27,151 nt of DNA from JAJDOJ01 sp034722015 (GCA_034722015.1 JAYENI010000194.1:1-27151); one strand, 5' to 3'. Counted from the first letter of the stretch, positions 17,628-25,659 are shown. Numbers and translations are program-made. Notes: generated by a model not told the origin, from the sequence alone.

Positions 17628-17981
17628 ATGGTTGAGGTGCCCCTGCAGCGCAATAAATTCGGCCATTATGTGACCAGTGGCGAGATCATCGGCCTGCCCG
17701 TCACCTTCGTACTCGACACCGGCGCCACGGGAGTCCCCATACCGGCCGAGGTGGCGCGACGCCTGGGCCTGCAACACGGAAGAGCGTTTTCCACGCAGAC
17801 GGCAAATGGTGTGTCAGTCAGCTACGCCGTCAACCTCGACTAGGTCAGCGTGGGCGGTATTGAATTGCGGGATGTGCGTGCGAGCATTACCCCGGGACTG
17901 ACGACGGACGAAGTACTGCTGGGCATGTCATTTCTCAAACATATCGAGTTTACCCAGTGCGGCGACCAGCAGATATTGTGA
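17628..17981 (+). pseudogene. Retroviral-type (clan AA) aspartic protease, broken by an amber codon
   Basis: The frame encodes GHYVTSGEIIGLPVTFVLD followed by TGATGVPIPAEVARRLGL, the D-T-G-A active site and flap region of the small bacterial clan AA proteases. A TAG at 17841-17843 interrupts it, and the same frame then continues as VSVGGIELRDVRASITPGL and LLGMSFLKHIEFTQ to a TGA at 17979. A single base change from a sense codon such as TCG or GAG would explain the stop. The N-terminal membrane anchor usual in this family is missing; the upstream frame runs into the tandem repeats. Both defects point to a pseudogene. Family members act as periplasm-facing proteases of poorly known role. Confidence 0.8.
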
Positions 17982-18147
17982 CAGGTGCTGTAACGCCGAT
18001 AGAGCCCTTCGGCATGGCATGGAACACCGGCTGCTGTCCTAAAGCGGCCCACCGTTTTCACATCCTGAGCGTGACCGGTGTCCGTGTGGAATAACAGCCA
18101 GTTCGCCGGATTGTCAATCATACTGCTGGAAGGGCAAGGTATTAATC

Positions 18148-18496
18148 ATGGATCAAGCCAACCCGATTAATATCACTCACATCGATCACGTGGTCCTGCG
18201 AGCCAGTGACTTTGATGGCACGGTCGCATTCTACCTCAAGGTGCTTGGCTGCAAACTCGAAAGGGGCCCCGGAAATATCGGCCTGGCACAACTGCGTGCT
18301 GGACTCTCTTTGATAGATATCGTTGACGCCAATGGTCCGCCGGGCCTGGAGGGCGGCAAACCACCAGACATGCGCGCTCCAAATATGGATCATGTCTGCC
18401 TACAGGTCGCCCCCTGGGACACCTGGAGAAATGCGTGGTAGAGAAGGATCCAGTCGTCTGGCGCTACGGCGCCGCAGGTACAGGACCCTCCATCTA
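18148..18496 (+). pseudogene. VOC (glyoxalase/bleomycin-resistance fold) protein, N-terminal part
   Basis: The start ITHIDHVVLRASDFDGTVAF, then FYLKVLGCKLERG and MRAPNMDHVCLQV, is the metal-binding beta-alpha-beta core of the vicinal oxygen chelate superfamily; His of DHVVL and DHVCL are the usual ligands. The frame ends early at 18441. In another frame the sequence continues LEKCVVEKDPVVWRYGAAG then TGPSIY, exactly the expected VOC continuation. A stretch of several residues after APWD is missing, so a small frameshifting deletion came first. The IS630 element then cuts the gene at 18496/18497. An AAGG sits nine bases upstream of the ATG. Confidence 0.85.
18495..18496. repeat. TA target duplication, left
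   Basis: The TA at 18495-18496 is the left copy of the two-base target duplication expected for IS630/Tc1-mariner elements; the right copy is 19659-19660. Removing the element plus one TA rejoins the VOC reading frame as GPSIYLRDPEGN. Confidence 0.7.
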
Positions 18497-19658
18497 TACC
18501 AGTCGCGAATAGAATTTCACGGTTGAACAATAGGTTGCAATAGATATTGCATGTAGAATGCAAGATACATAGTCCGAGCATCGAAGCGCCAGTGAAAGAC
18601 TTCCATCTCAGCGACAAAGAAATCGCAGAACTACGGGTTGCCCACCGGCGTTGCGGCGACAAACGAGCGGCGTATCGGCTGAACGCAGTCAACCTGCTGG
18701 GTAGTGGCTGGTCTGCAAAAGAAGCCTCTGAGGCACTGCTGATTGATGAAGGCACACTTCGCGGCTATATCAGGCGCTATCAAAAAGGCGGGGCTGAGCA
18801 GTTGCTCAAAAACGAGTATCGCGGCGGGTTGAGCTACTTGAGTGATCCGCAAGAGCGAGAATTGGAGGCCCATCTCTGTGCGCACACGTATCTGTGCACC
18901 CAGGACATCATCCGTTACATCGAACAATTTTTTGACGTTCGCTATAGCATCAGCGGCATTACTGATCTGTTGCATGAGATGGGTTTTAGTTTTAGTTACA
19001 AGAAGCCGAAGGTTGTGCCAGGAAAAGCAGATCCCGAGGCGCAGCAGGCATTTCTGAGAGACTATGAGAATCTCAAGGAAGACAAAGGGGAAAACGATCC
19101 GATCTATTCCATGGATGGAACCCATCCGCAGCACAACACGTTTTCGAGCTATGGGTGGATCAAGCGGGGTGAGGAAAAGGAGATAAGAAGCAACAGCGGC
19201 CGACAACGCCTCAACATCAATGGCGCCATCAACATCGAGACGATGAGTTCGGCCGTGGTGATGGATGACGCAGTGAATGCCGACTCAACGATCGAGTTGA
19301 TGAAGCGCCTGGAATCACGTGATCCCAAAGCAGAGACCATCTACTTCATTTGTGACAACGCGCGATACTATCGATCGCGAAAGGTAAAGGAATACATACA
19401 GGATTCACGCATAGAACTGGTTTTTCTACCACCCTACGCGCCGAATCCAACCCTTATAGAGCGGTACTGGAAGTTTTTCGAAAAGATCGTGCTATATAAC
19501 CGCTACTACGAGACGTTCGCAGAATTCAAAACGGTATGCGAAGATTTCTTTCGCTATCCTCGCCGATACCGGAAACAACTTCGTTCCTTGCTGACGGAGA
19601 ACTTTCAGATCATTGGCGCCGCCACTTCGTGACCGGGAAAACCTATCCGTGATGGGTA
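18497..19658 (+). mobile_element. IS630-family insertion sequence, apparently complete
   Basis: The 1,162-bp element has imperfect terminal inverted repeats. The left end reads TACCAGTCGCGAATAG and the complement of the right end reads TACCCATCACGGATAG; similarity continues for about 25 bases. It carries one intact transposase gene. The flanks are TA dinucleotides, the canonical IS630 target. It lies inside a VOC gene. Confidence 0.85.
18592..19632 (+). CDS. IS630-family transposase
   Basis: A 346-residue DDE transposase of the IS630/Tc1-mariner group. The N-terminal half has helix-turn-helix features (WSAKEASEALLIDEGTLRGY, then RRYQKGG) that bind the inverted repeats. The catalytic triad is visible: Asp in YSMDGTHPQHN, Asp in YFICDNARYY, and Glu in NPTLIERYWKFFEK. 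No frameshift or internal stop is present, so it is predicted active. The GTG at 18592 (VKDFHLSDKEI) matches usual family starts; a TTG at 18547 would add 15 residues with no family support. Confidence 0.88.
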   Translation: MKDFHLSDKEIAELRVAHRRCGDKRAAYRLNAVNLLGSGWSAKEASEALLIDEGTLRGYIRRYQKGGAEQLLKNEYRGGLSYLSDPQERELEAHLCAHTYLCTQDIIRYIEQFFDVRYSISGITDLLHEMGFSFSYKKPKVVPGKADPEAQQAFLRDYENLKEDKGENDPIYSMDGTHPQHNTFSSYGWIKRGEEKEIRSNSGRQRLNINGAINIETMSSAVVMDDAVNADSTIELMKRLESRDPKAETIYFICDNARYYRSRKVKEYIQDSRIELVFLPPYAPNPTLIERYWKFFEKIVLYNRYYETFAEFKTVCEDFFRYPRRYRKQLRSLLTENFQIIGAATS

Positions 19659-19703
19659 TATCTCAGGGACCCCGAAGGGAATACCATCGAACCCAAACTG
19701 GGG
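19659..19703 (+). pseudogene. VOC protein, C-terminal remnant
   Basis: Immediately after the IS element the sequence reads YLRDPEGNTIEPKLG, the conserved last strand of VOC proteins, with the metal-ligand Glu of the family. It joins the N-terminal part in frame once the element and one TA are removed. After about 15 codons it runs into the SNF2 fragment, so the true C-terminus is also lost. Confidence 0.85.
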
Positions 19704-19707
19704 CTAG

Positions 19708-19893
19708 CGTATCGGCCAGCACTCAAACGTGCGGGTGTACCGATTTATTGCCCTCGACACCTTCGAGGAGCGCATCAACGACCTGATCAACGCCAAGCTT
19801 ACCTTGGCCGACCTGACGGTAGGCACCCGGGAAAAGTGGATCGGCAATCTGAGTGAAGAGGAGTTGAAGACACTGTTTACCCTGGCCAGATAA
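19708..19893 (+). pseudogene. SNF2-family helicase, C-terminal fragment
   Basis: The 61-residue open stretch begins RIGQHSNVRVYRFIALDTFE and continues ERINDLINAKLTLADLTVG, then EKWIGNLSEEELKTLF, ending in TAA. This is helicase motif VI plus the tail of SNF2/RapA-like DNA-dependent ATPases, whose full proteins exceed ~900 residues. The frame is closed by a stop just before 19708, so the rest of the gene is absent. It marks a deletion junction next to the VOC remnant. Confidence 0.85.
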
Positions 19894-20009
19894 CTATCCG
19901 TCATCGCAGTGCAATCATCCCATATACTCAGGCTGAGCAATTTTGTTTATACTCAACGGCGAGCTGATCTTAAAGATACTCTGGCGACTAAAATACTTGA
20001 GGACTACTA

Positions 20010-20861
20010 ATGTTCATGAGCAACCCCTTTTCCGAGCTTTCGGCGTCTATATCACCCACAATTATGCAGGGATATATCATCTTGATGGTCCTGCTGGTGG
20101 TCGGCGGGACAATACTTGACATGATTCATAAGAAAAGCGCTCAGTACTTTTTCGAAAATGCAAAAAAAGCGAAGAAAAGCGCAAAACGTACAGTGGGTAC
20201 CGGCGAAAAAGCATCGATTGCAATTAAAGTGCTGGCGAACGAAGTGCTAACGTCTGGCGAGTTCAGCAATACAAGACGCAGGTTTTCCCATCTGTTGACC
20301 ATGTATGGCTTCATCATATTCGTCGCCACTACCGCCATTATGATTTTTGGCTATCCAACGCCCGCGACGCCTACACCCGCTATCCTGCCACAACTCTGGC
20401 ATATCGGCGCGCTGATGCTTTGCGCTGGTGGATACTGGTTCTGGATCTTTATCCGGGTTGATGTTTCTGCAGAAGGCCTGTCGTGGTATCGCTTCGAACG
20501 AGCGGATTTGTTTATTCTTTCGCTATTGACAACTGCAACGTTTGCATTGCTTTGGTCCTTTGCGCAGTCGAACGGAATTTCCGGATGGTCAACCCTGTTC
20601 TTCGCTTTGTTCGTCGCTTCAAGCACGACACTTTTTGGCAGCGTACTATGGTCGAAGTTCGCCCATATGTTCTTTAAGCCCGCCGCCGCTTTTCAGAAAC
20701 GTGTTACCAGGGCTGATGGTTCGAGAGAGAATTTACCTGCTGAATACGATCTGACAGATCCAGCAGTACAAGCACAATTCCCGGATATCCCGGAATATAT
20801 GGGCAACAAGCCAGCCTACATGGGACATGGAATCAAGCGTGAGTCAGCAAACCATTACTAA
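20010..20861 (+). CDS. aprM: APS reductase membrane anchor AprM
   Basis: A 283-residue membrane protein in front of aprB and aprA, the position and size of AprM in sulfur-oxidising bacteria. AprM is thought to tether the soluble AprBA enzyme to the inner membrane and pass its electrons to the quinone pool. About five hydrophobic segments are visible (near residues 18-38, 94-114, 128-148, 166-187, 193-213), with a basic Lys-rich loop near 50-75. The C-terminal ~60 residues are soluble. GAGGA six bases before the ATG supports this start over the ATG two codons later. It leads the aprMBA operon; the base composition is more AT-rich than the rec region. Confidence 0.85.
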   Translation: MFMSNPFSELSASISPTIMQGYIILMVLLVVGGTILDMIHKKSAQYFFENAKKAKKSAKRTVGTGEKASIAIKVLANEVLTSGEFSNTRRRFSHLLTMYGFIIFVATTAIMIFGYPTPATPTPAILPQLWHIGALMLCAGGYWFWIFIRVDVSAEGLSWYRFERADLFILSLLTTATFALLWSFAQSNGISGWSTLFFALFVASSTTLFGSVLWSKFAHMFFKPAAAFQKRVTRADGSRENLPAEYDLTDPAVQAQFPDIPEYMGNKPAYMGHGIKRESANHY

Positions 20862-20900
20862 CACTAAATTTCACTTTTGCTTAAGTAAAGGAAGAGAATA

Positions 20901-21383
20901 ATGCCAACTTTTGTATATATGACTCGTTGTGATGGTTGCGGACAGTGCGTTGATATCTGCCCATCCGACATCATGCACATTGATAAAACCCTTCGACGTG
21001 CTTACAACATTGAACCCAATATGTGCTGGGAGTGTTACTCCTGCGTAAAAGCCTGCCCTCACCACGCAATTGACGTGCGTGGTTATGCCGATTTTGCGCC
21101 ACTGGGCCACTCGGTGCGTGTGCATCGTGATGAGGAAAAAGGCACAATTGCCTGGCGCATCAAATTCCGCAACGGCAAGAAAGACATGGAACTCCTGGCG
21201 CCTATCACAACCAAGCCATGGGGAACGTGTATTCCACAACTATCTGACGTAGCAGCACCAAGTAACGAAATGCGTGACAGTCAGCTATTGTTTAACGAGC
21301 CAAAGTATCTCCGCCTGGATGACGGCGATATACATACGCTGAAATCTAATGGCTTGAAACTTGAAGCAGGGGTGTACTACTAA
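20901..21383 (+). CDS. aprB: Adenylylsulfate reductase beta subunit AprB
   Basis: The 160-residue iron-sulfur subunit of dissimilatory APS reductase. Two [4Fe-4S] motifs are seen: C10-x2-C13-x2-C16-x3-C20 and C42-x2-C45-x2-C48-x3-C52. The C-terminal extension (LAPITTKPWGTC and the acidic tail) wraps around AprA in known structures. AprB carries electrons between the AprA flavin and the membrane anchor. A strong AAGGAAGAG precedes the ATG. The TAA overlaps the aprA ATG by one base (TAATG), coupling the two subunits. Confidence 0.95.
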   Translation: MPTFVYMTRCDGCGQCVDICPSDIMHIDKTLRRAYNIEPNMCWECYSCVKACPHHAIDVRGYADFAPLGHSVRVHRDEEKGTIAWRIKFRNGKKDMELLAPITTKPWGTCIPQLSDVAAPSNEMRDSQLLFNEPKYLRLDDGDIHTLKSNGLKLEAGVYY

Positions 21384-23257
21384 TGGGCTACAAGACAATT
21401 CTTGAAGACGATATCGATATTCTGGTAGCAGGTGCCGGCCTTGGTGGAACAGGTGCTGCATTTGAAGCAAGATATTGGGGCAAGGACAAAAAGATTGTCA
21501 TTGCAGAAAAAGCAAACATTGATCGTTCTGGTGCGGTAGCGCAGGGCTTATATGCGATCAACTGTTACATGGGTACACGCTTCGGGGAAAATAATCCAGA
21601 AGATCATGTACGCTATGCACGTATGGATCTGATGGGTATGGTGCGTGAGGATCTGGCCTTTGATATGGCACGTCACGTTGACTCCGCTGTTCATCAGTTT
21701 GAAGAGTGGGGCCTGCCGCTGATGAGAAATCCTAAGACAGGTACATACATGCGTGAAGGGCGATGGCAGATCATGATTCACGGTGAATCTTATAAGCCTA
21801 TCGTTGCAGAAGCAGCAAAAAAGTCAGCAGACAAGGTATTCAACCGTGTCTGCGTAACTCATCTGTTAATGGATGATGCTAAAGAGAACCGCGTCGCGGG
21901 TGCTGTAGGCGTCAATGTGCGTACGGGTAACTACCACGTATTCAAGTCCAAGACCGTTATCTGCGGTGCCGGTGGTGCCTCTAACATCTTTAAGCCGCGT
22001 TCAGTCGGTGAAGGTGCGGGTCGCGTCTGGTACGCACCATGGTCATCTGGTTCTGCCTATGGTCTTATGATCGAAGCCGGCGCGAAGATGACTCAAATGG
22101 AAAACCGTATCGTACTGGCTCGATTCAAGGATGGTTACGGTCCAGTCGGTGCCTACTTCCTGCACCTCAAGACTTACACCCAAAATGGTCTGGGCGAAGA
22201 ATATGAATCCAAGTGGTTCCCAGCTCTAACGGAAATGGTCGGTAAAGAATATCTGGACACAGAAGGTCAGCACTTGTCCCACAAGCCAATACCGACCTGT
22301 TTACGTAACCATGCATTTATCTCTGAGGTTAATGCCGGCCGTGGTCCTATCCACATGGTCACCATGGAAGCATTCCAGGATCCTCATCTTGAAGAGATTG
22401 GCTGGCACAACTTCTTAGGCATGACCGTTGGACAGGCGGTACTTTGGGCTGCAACTGATGTTGATCCTAAATACGAAAATCCTGAATTAACGACTTCTGA
22501 GCCATACGTAATGGGCTCGCATGCAACGGGTTGTGGTGCATGGTGCTCAGGTCCTGAAGATGTATCTCCTGATGAATATTTCTGGGGCTATAACCGCATG
22601 ACCACAGTTGAAGGTCTGTTTGGCGCGGGTGATGCGGTAGGTGGCACACCACACGCATTCTCATCGGGCTCTTTCACTGAAGGCCGTCTGGCCGCTAAAG
22701 CTGCCTGCAAATATATTGATGATGGCAAAGCTGAAGGCATTCGAGTTTCTGATAAACAGATTTCTGATCTTAAAGAGAAGATTTACAAGCCGTTGGAAAC
22801 TTATAAAGTTTATAGCAATGAAGTCGTTGGGGGTTCAGTTAATCCAAACTTCATCAATCCAAGACAGGGTCTGGATCGTTTGCAGAAACTGATGGATGAG
22901 TATTGTGGTGGCTTTGGTGTCAACTACATGACCAACGAAAAACTTCTCCAAATCGGTCTTAAGAAACTTAAAATTCTTGAGGAAGACATGGAGAAGATTG
23001 CGGCATCAGACATACACGAGCTGTTGCGTGCATGGGAATTAAATCACCGTGTCCGTACTTCTGAAAGTGTGTTCCAGCATACCTTATTCCGTAAAGAAAC
23101 GCGTTGGCCTGGTTATTACTACCGTGGTGATGCGATGAAACTGGATGATAAAAACTGGCACGTGCTGACAGTTTCTCATCGTGATTGCAACACAGGTGAG
23201 TACACTATGGAAAAAGCCCCTCTTTACCATCTGGTAGGTGATGAACAGGGAGAATAG
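21383..23257 (+). CDS. aprA: Adenylylsulfate reductase alpha subunit AprA
   Basis: The 624-residue flavoprotein subunit of dissimilatory APS reductase. In sulfur oxidisers it runs in the direction sulfite + AMP to adenosine 5'-phosphosulfate, yielding two electrons. The FAD-binding fold begins at residue ~12 (DILVAGAGLGGTGAAFEA). ANIDRSGAVAQGLYAINCYM, MVTMEAFQDPHLEEIGWHNF, GSHATGCGAWCSGPEDVSPD and GDAVGGTPHAFSSGSFTEGR are the conserved AprA blocks around the flavin and substrate. Length is as expected and no motif is broken. With aprM present instead of an adjacent qmo cluster, it fits the aprM-bearing lineage of sulfur oxidisers. A terminator follows at 23298-23331. Confidence 0.96.
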   Translation: MGYKTILEDDIDILVAGAGLGGTGAAFEARYWGKDKKIVIAEKANIDRSGAVAQGLYAINCYMGTRFGENNPEDHVRYARMDLMGMVREDLAFDMARHVDSAVHQFEEWGLPLMRNPKTGTYMREGRWQIMIHGESYKPIVAEAAKKSADKVFNRVCVTHLLMDDAKENRVAGAVGVNVRTGNYHVFKSKTVICGAGGASNIFKPRSVGEGAGRVWYAPWSSGSAYGLMIEAGAKMTQMENRIVLARFKDGYGPVGAYFLHLKTYTQNGLGEEYESKWFPALTEMVGKEYLDTEGQHLSHKPIPTCLRNHAFISEVNAGRGPIHMVTMEAFQDPHLEEIGWHNFLGMTVGQAVLWAATDVDPKYENPELTTSEPYVMGSHATGCGAWCSGPEDVSPDEYFWGYNRMTTVEGLFGAGDAVGGTPHAFSSGSFTEGRLAAKAACKYIDDGKAEGIRVSDKQISDLKEKIYKPLETYKVYSNEVVGGSVNPNFINPRQGLDRLQKLMDEYCGGFGVNYMTNEKLLQIGLKKLKILEEDMEKIAASDIHELLRAWELNHRVRTSESVFQHTLFRKETRWPGYYYRGDAMKLDDKNWHVLTVSHRDCNTGEYTMEKAPLYHLVGDEQGE

Positions 23258-23297
23258 CTGAGTAAGATCAAGAATTATTTTTTACTTGTCTTTAAAA

Positions 23298-23331
23298 GAA
23301 AGGCCAGCATATTGTTTGTTGGTCTTTTTTT
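23298..23331 (+). terminator. Intrinsic terminator of aprMBA
   Basis: An 8-bp stem (23302-23309 with 23317-23324, two G-U pairs) and a seven-base loop are followed by seven T residues. It lies 40-75 bases after the aprA stop, so the genes beyond it should have their own promoter or depend on read-through. Confidence 0.8.
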
Positions 23332-23395
23332 CTATGGTTTACAGTATGCAGCCTTTTTACGATGGATAGTCCTGCAAAACTAATACATGTTTTAA

Positions 23396-23761
23396 ATGAA
23401 GAATAAAATGATGAATATCATTGAAAAAACAGATGAAGAAATTTTAGCACTGGCGCATCCAATGTGGGCTGATCTTGTTAAGTACTCGAATGAACAAAAC
23501 TACGGTGCTTTCACCCGAAATTTCGCAACTGCTATGCTGTTGGGTGCTAATGAAATCGAGATGGGTAAACAGTTTGCAAGAAGTGAATTGACAAAAAACC
23601 TGTCTGAAGATTACGAATATCTTGGCATAATACGCCGTGGCGAATATGTAACGGTTCTATATAAACAGAGACATACCAAGAAAGATGGTGAATGGCTGGG
23701 CAGATTGGTACTGGGTTATGAAAAGGACAAGGTAAAAATATTTGGTGCTACGCTGTTCTAA
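23396..23761 (+). CDS. Hypothetical protein, possible NTF2/SnoaL-like fold
   Basis: A small soluble protein of up to 121 residues. The order of elements (N-terminal helix with DEEILALAHPMWADLVKY, a second helix, then three or four strands ending KVKIFGATLF) recalls NTF2-like cone proteins, but no family motif confirms it. Alternative ATGs at 23408 and 23411 have a GAAG a few bases upstream and are equally likely. It is the first gene after the apr terminator and lies 32 bases before the SlyD-like gene, so it probably shares its transcript. Confidence 0.6.
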   Translation: MKNKMMNIIEKTDEEILALAHPMWADLVKYSNEQNYGAFTRNFATAMLLGANEIEMGKQFARSELTKNLSEDYEYLGIIRRGEYVTVLYKQRHTKKDGEWLGRLVLGYEKDKVKIFGATLF

Positions 23762-23793
23762 GACAGCATTATCTATATCAGGCTTTTTACGTT

Positions 23794-24300
23794 ATGTCAG
23801 ATACAATACAAAACGAACAATTCGTTGAACTAAACTATAAGGTCATCGATCAAAAAACCGGTGATGTACTTGTTACCGTTGATTATCCTCTGGGTTATGT
23901 TCATGGCGTGAATGATGTTATGTCTGAACAAGTGACAAAACAACTGGATGGTAAAAAAGTCGGTGATATCATCGAAGTACCGGTTGACACTAAACTGTTA
24001 TATGGCGAGAGAGACGAATCACTTGTGTTTACCGATCACATCGAAAATGTTCCTGAAGAGTATCGGGAGATCGGTATGACCATCACCATGGAAAATGAAA
24101 AAGGTGAACCCAGAAATTTTATCGTCACTCGTTTCGATGACAAGACGTTAACAGTCGACGGTAACAACCCGCTTTGTGGCAGAGAAGTAATTTTTAGGTT
24201 GGAAATTTTGACAATACGTGAAGCTACCGATGAAGAAATCGACCTTGGCGGAGCCGTTGGTGCCGACCCGGATATTGATGAAATTCTCAGCCGGACATAA
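23794..24300 (+). CDS. SlyD-like FKBP-type peptidyl-prolyl isomerase
   Basis: A 168-residue protein with the SlyD architecture: an FKBP half (VELNYKVIDQKTGDVLVTVD, then YPLGYVHGVNDVMSEQVTKQ) interrupted by an insert-in-flap chaperone domain (YGERDESLVF...VTRFDDKTLTVDGNNPL) and ending GREVIFRLEILTIREATDEE. The family catalyses prolyl isomerisation and holds unfolded clients. The His-rich metal-binding tail of E. coli SlyD is missing; the tail here is acidic. TAA is directly followed by the ATG of the TPR gene, so both are co-translated. Proline and client specificity cannot be told; catalytic activity is inferred from the family only. Confidence 0.8.
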   Translation: MSDTIQNEQFVELNYKVIDQKTGDVLVTVDYPLGYVHGVNDVMSEQVTKQLDGKKVGDIIEVPVDTKLLYGERDESLVFTDHIENVPEEYREIGMTITMENEKGEPRNFIVTRFDDKTLTVDGNNPLCGREVIFRLEILTIREATDEEIDLGGAVGADPDIDEILSRT

Positions 24301-25323
24301 ATGAACTGCTCAAATACGTATCTGTTTTACCCGGACAACAAGGCCTTGGAACGTGCAATAGCTAGCTCTATAGGCATGCTTAGTGAAGAGTTAGCCGATG
24401 CTGCTACTCCGGATACCAAGGTAACCGCAGCTGATAATTTTCTTTACACACGGGGAAATTATGAACAGCACCGCTTCAGCTCCAATATTCTTGGCAGTGC
24501 GCGTGAGGCACTTGAGGCATCACTGACAGATGCATTTCGCGATCAGGAGCCATTAGCCTGGGCTGAGACTCAGAATAGTCTCGGAAATATTCTTGCAGCA
24601 CAGGGACAGCAGCAGAGAGATATTGAATTGTTTGAAAAGGCCATTCGGTGTTTTAACAATGCACTAGAAGAGTTTAACCAGGGAAAGTCACCCCTCGACT
24701 GGGCAGCAACACAATATAACCTGGGAACTGCTAGGCAAGCTTTGGGCCGGCAACTGGATGACCCGAAATTATTGAAAGCATCCATTGATGCTTATACTAA
24801 TGCGTTATTGGAATGGTCTCGAAAAGATACGCCTGAAAAATGGACGTCAGCCATGCATCAACTTGGCGCGACTTTCCATACGTATGGTAGACTTCTTAAC
24901 GGTAACCGTACTTTTCAAAAGTCCGTTGTTGCCTACAAAAATGCACTTGCAGAACTTGATGCTGATAATTTCGCTTTCGAGTTAGTTGCTACACACAATA
25001 ATTGTGGTGCAGTACTGCATAATTTGGGTGAATCAGAAGAAAACCCAAATCGCCTGAAAGAGGCAATAAGATCTTATGAAACGGCATTGACAGTATGCAT
25101 GGAGCAGCAACTCCCCATTCATCTGGCAGTATTATGCAGGGCAAATAAGTCTACTGCACGAAGCGTGCTGGCTGAGTTAACAAAAGATACCACACTTGCC
25201 GACGAAGTGGTCGATGAGCTTGATTTGATTATCGAATGTTTTCCGCATGCGCTTCAACCACTCTGTTTAAAGCATTGCGAGGCGCAAATTAATAAGACAA
25301 AGCGCGCTAGCACTTGCGATTAG
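24301..25323 (+). CDS. Tetratricopeptide repeat protein
   Basis: A 340-residue soluble protein made of helical TPR-like units. Repeats are recognised by W-x-x-x-x-x-x-L-G-x-x-x (for example LAWAETQNSLGNILAAQGQQ, LDWAATQYNLGTARQALGRQ, KWTSAMHQLGATFHTYGRLL, LVATHNNCGAVLHNLGE), each followed by an A-x-x-x-Y/F-x-x-A-L helix. TPR domains bind partner proteins. The first ~60 residues are not a repeat. The ATG touches the stop of the SlyD-like gene, so they are likely one functional pair. A pseudogene fragment of a close relative lies at 25862-25984. Confidence 0.8.
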   Translation: MNCSNTYLFYPDNKALERAIASSIGMLSEELADAATPDTKVTAADNFLYTRGNYEQHRFSSNILGSAREALEASLTDAFRDQEPLAWAETQNSLGNILAAQGQQQRDIELFEKAIRCFNNALEEFNQGKSPLDWAATQYNLGTARQALGRQLDDPKLLKASIDAYTNALLEWSRKDTPEKWTSAMHQLGATFHTYGRLLNGNRTFQKSVVAYKNALAELDADNFAFELVATHNNCGAVLHNLGESEENPNRLKEAIRSYETALTVCMEQQLPIHLAVLCRANKSTARSVLAELTKDTTLADEVVDELDLIIECFPHALQPLCLKHCEAQINKTKRASTCD

Positions 25324-25443
25324 TACGAGCAGATGAATCAGGAAATAGAAGAGTGCTGGATTTTATTATTTACGCCAGTTAAGTTGGAGGGGCTGACGTA
25401 TAGTTTATATTCCTCCCGTTTAAACCATTAAGGAGTTATTAAT

Positions 25444-25605
25444 ATGAGCGATGCACCAAAAACCAGGCCCAAGGTTCCCGAGGGTAAGAGTCGTTATCTG
25501 ACAACCCGTCAAATACCGGCAAATGAAAAGGGTTATGTTGGTTATGAAACCATCTGGGATTCTTTTCAGAAAGAAGTTCCATACAGCACCCCCAAGAAGC
25601 CCTAA
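25444..25605 (+). CDS. Small protein, 53 residues, strong ribosome binding site
   Basis: An ORF starting MSDAPKTRPKVPEGKSRY and ending VPYSTPKKP. AAGGAG eight bases before the ATG is a textbook Shine-Dalgarno, and the codon use resembles the apr genes. The protein is polar, rich in Lys, Pro and Tyr, without cysteines, a signal peptide or a membrane span; it is probably flexible and could bind a partner. No family is recognised. It follows the TPR gene by 120 bases on the same strand and is followed by a GC-rich hairpin at 25611-25643. Confidence 0.6.
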   Translation: MSDAPKTRPKVPEGKSRYLTTRQIPANEKGYVGYETIWDSFQKEVPYSTPKKP

Positions 25606-25610
25606 GGCAA

Positions 25611-25643
25611 GTAACCGCGCGTACCCGGAGATAGCGCGGCTAC
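25611..25643 (+). terminator. GC hairpin after the small gene, no T-run
   Basis: A 10-bp stem with one mismatch (GTAACCGCGC at 25611-25620 with GCGCGGCTAC at 25634-25643) starts six bases after the small-ORF stop codon. The absence of a T-run makes factor-independent termination doubtful; it may stabilise the transcript 3' end. Confidence 0.4.
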
Positions 25644-25659
25644 TTACTGAGGTGTGCAG

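Noticed and set aside
17841..17843. In-frame TAG read as pyrrolysine or programmed read-through
   Set aside because: The gene also lacks its N-terminus and lies in a debris-rich region; simple pseudogene decay is more economical.
19940..19980. Sigma-70 promoter for aprM (TATACT at 19948)
   Set aside because: A plausible -10 is present but no matching -35 at 16-18 bases, so not listed.
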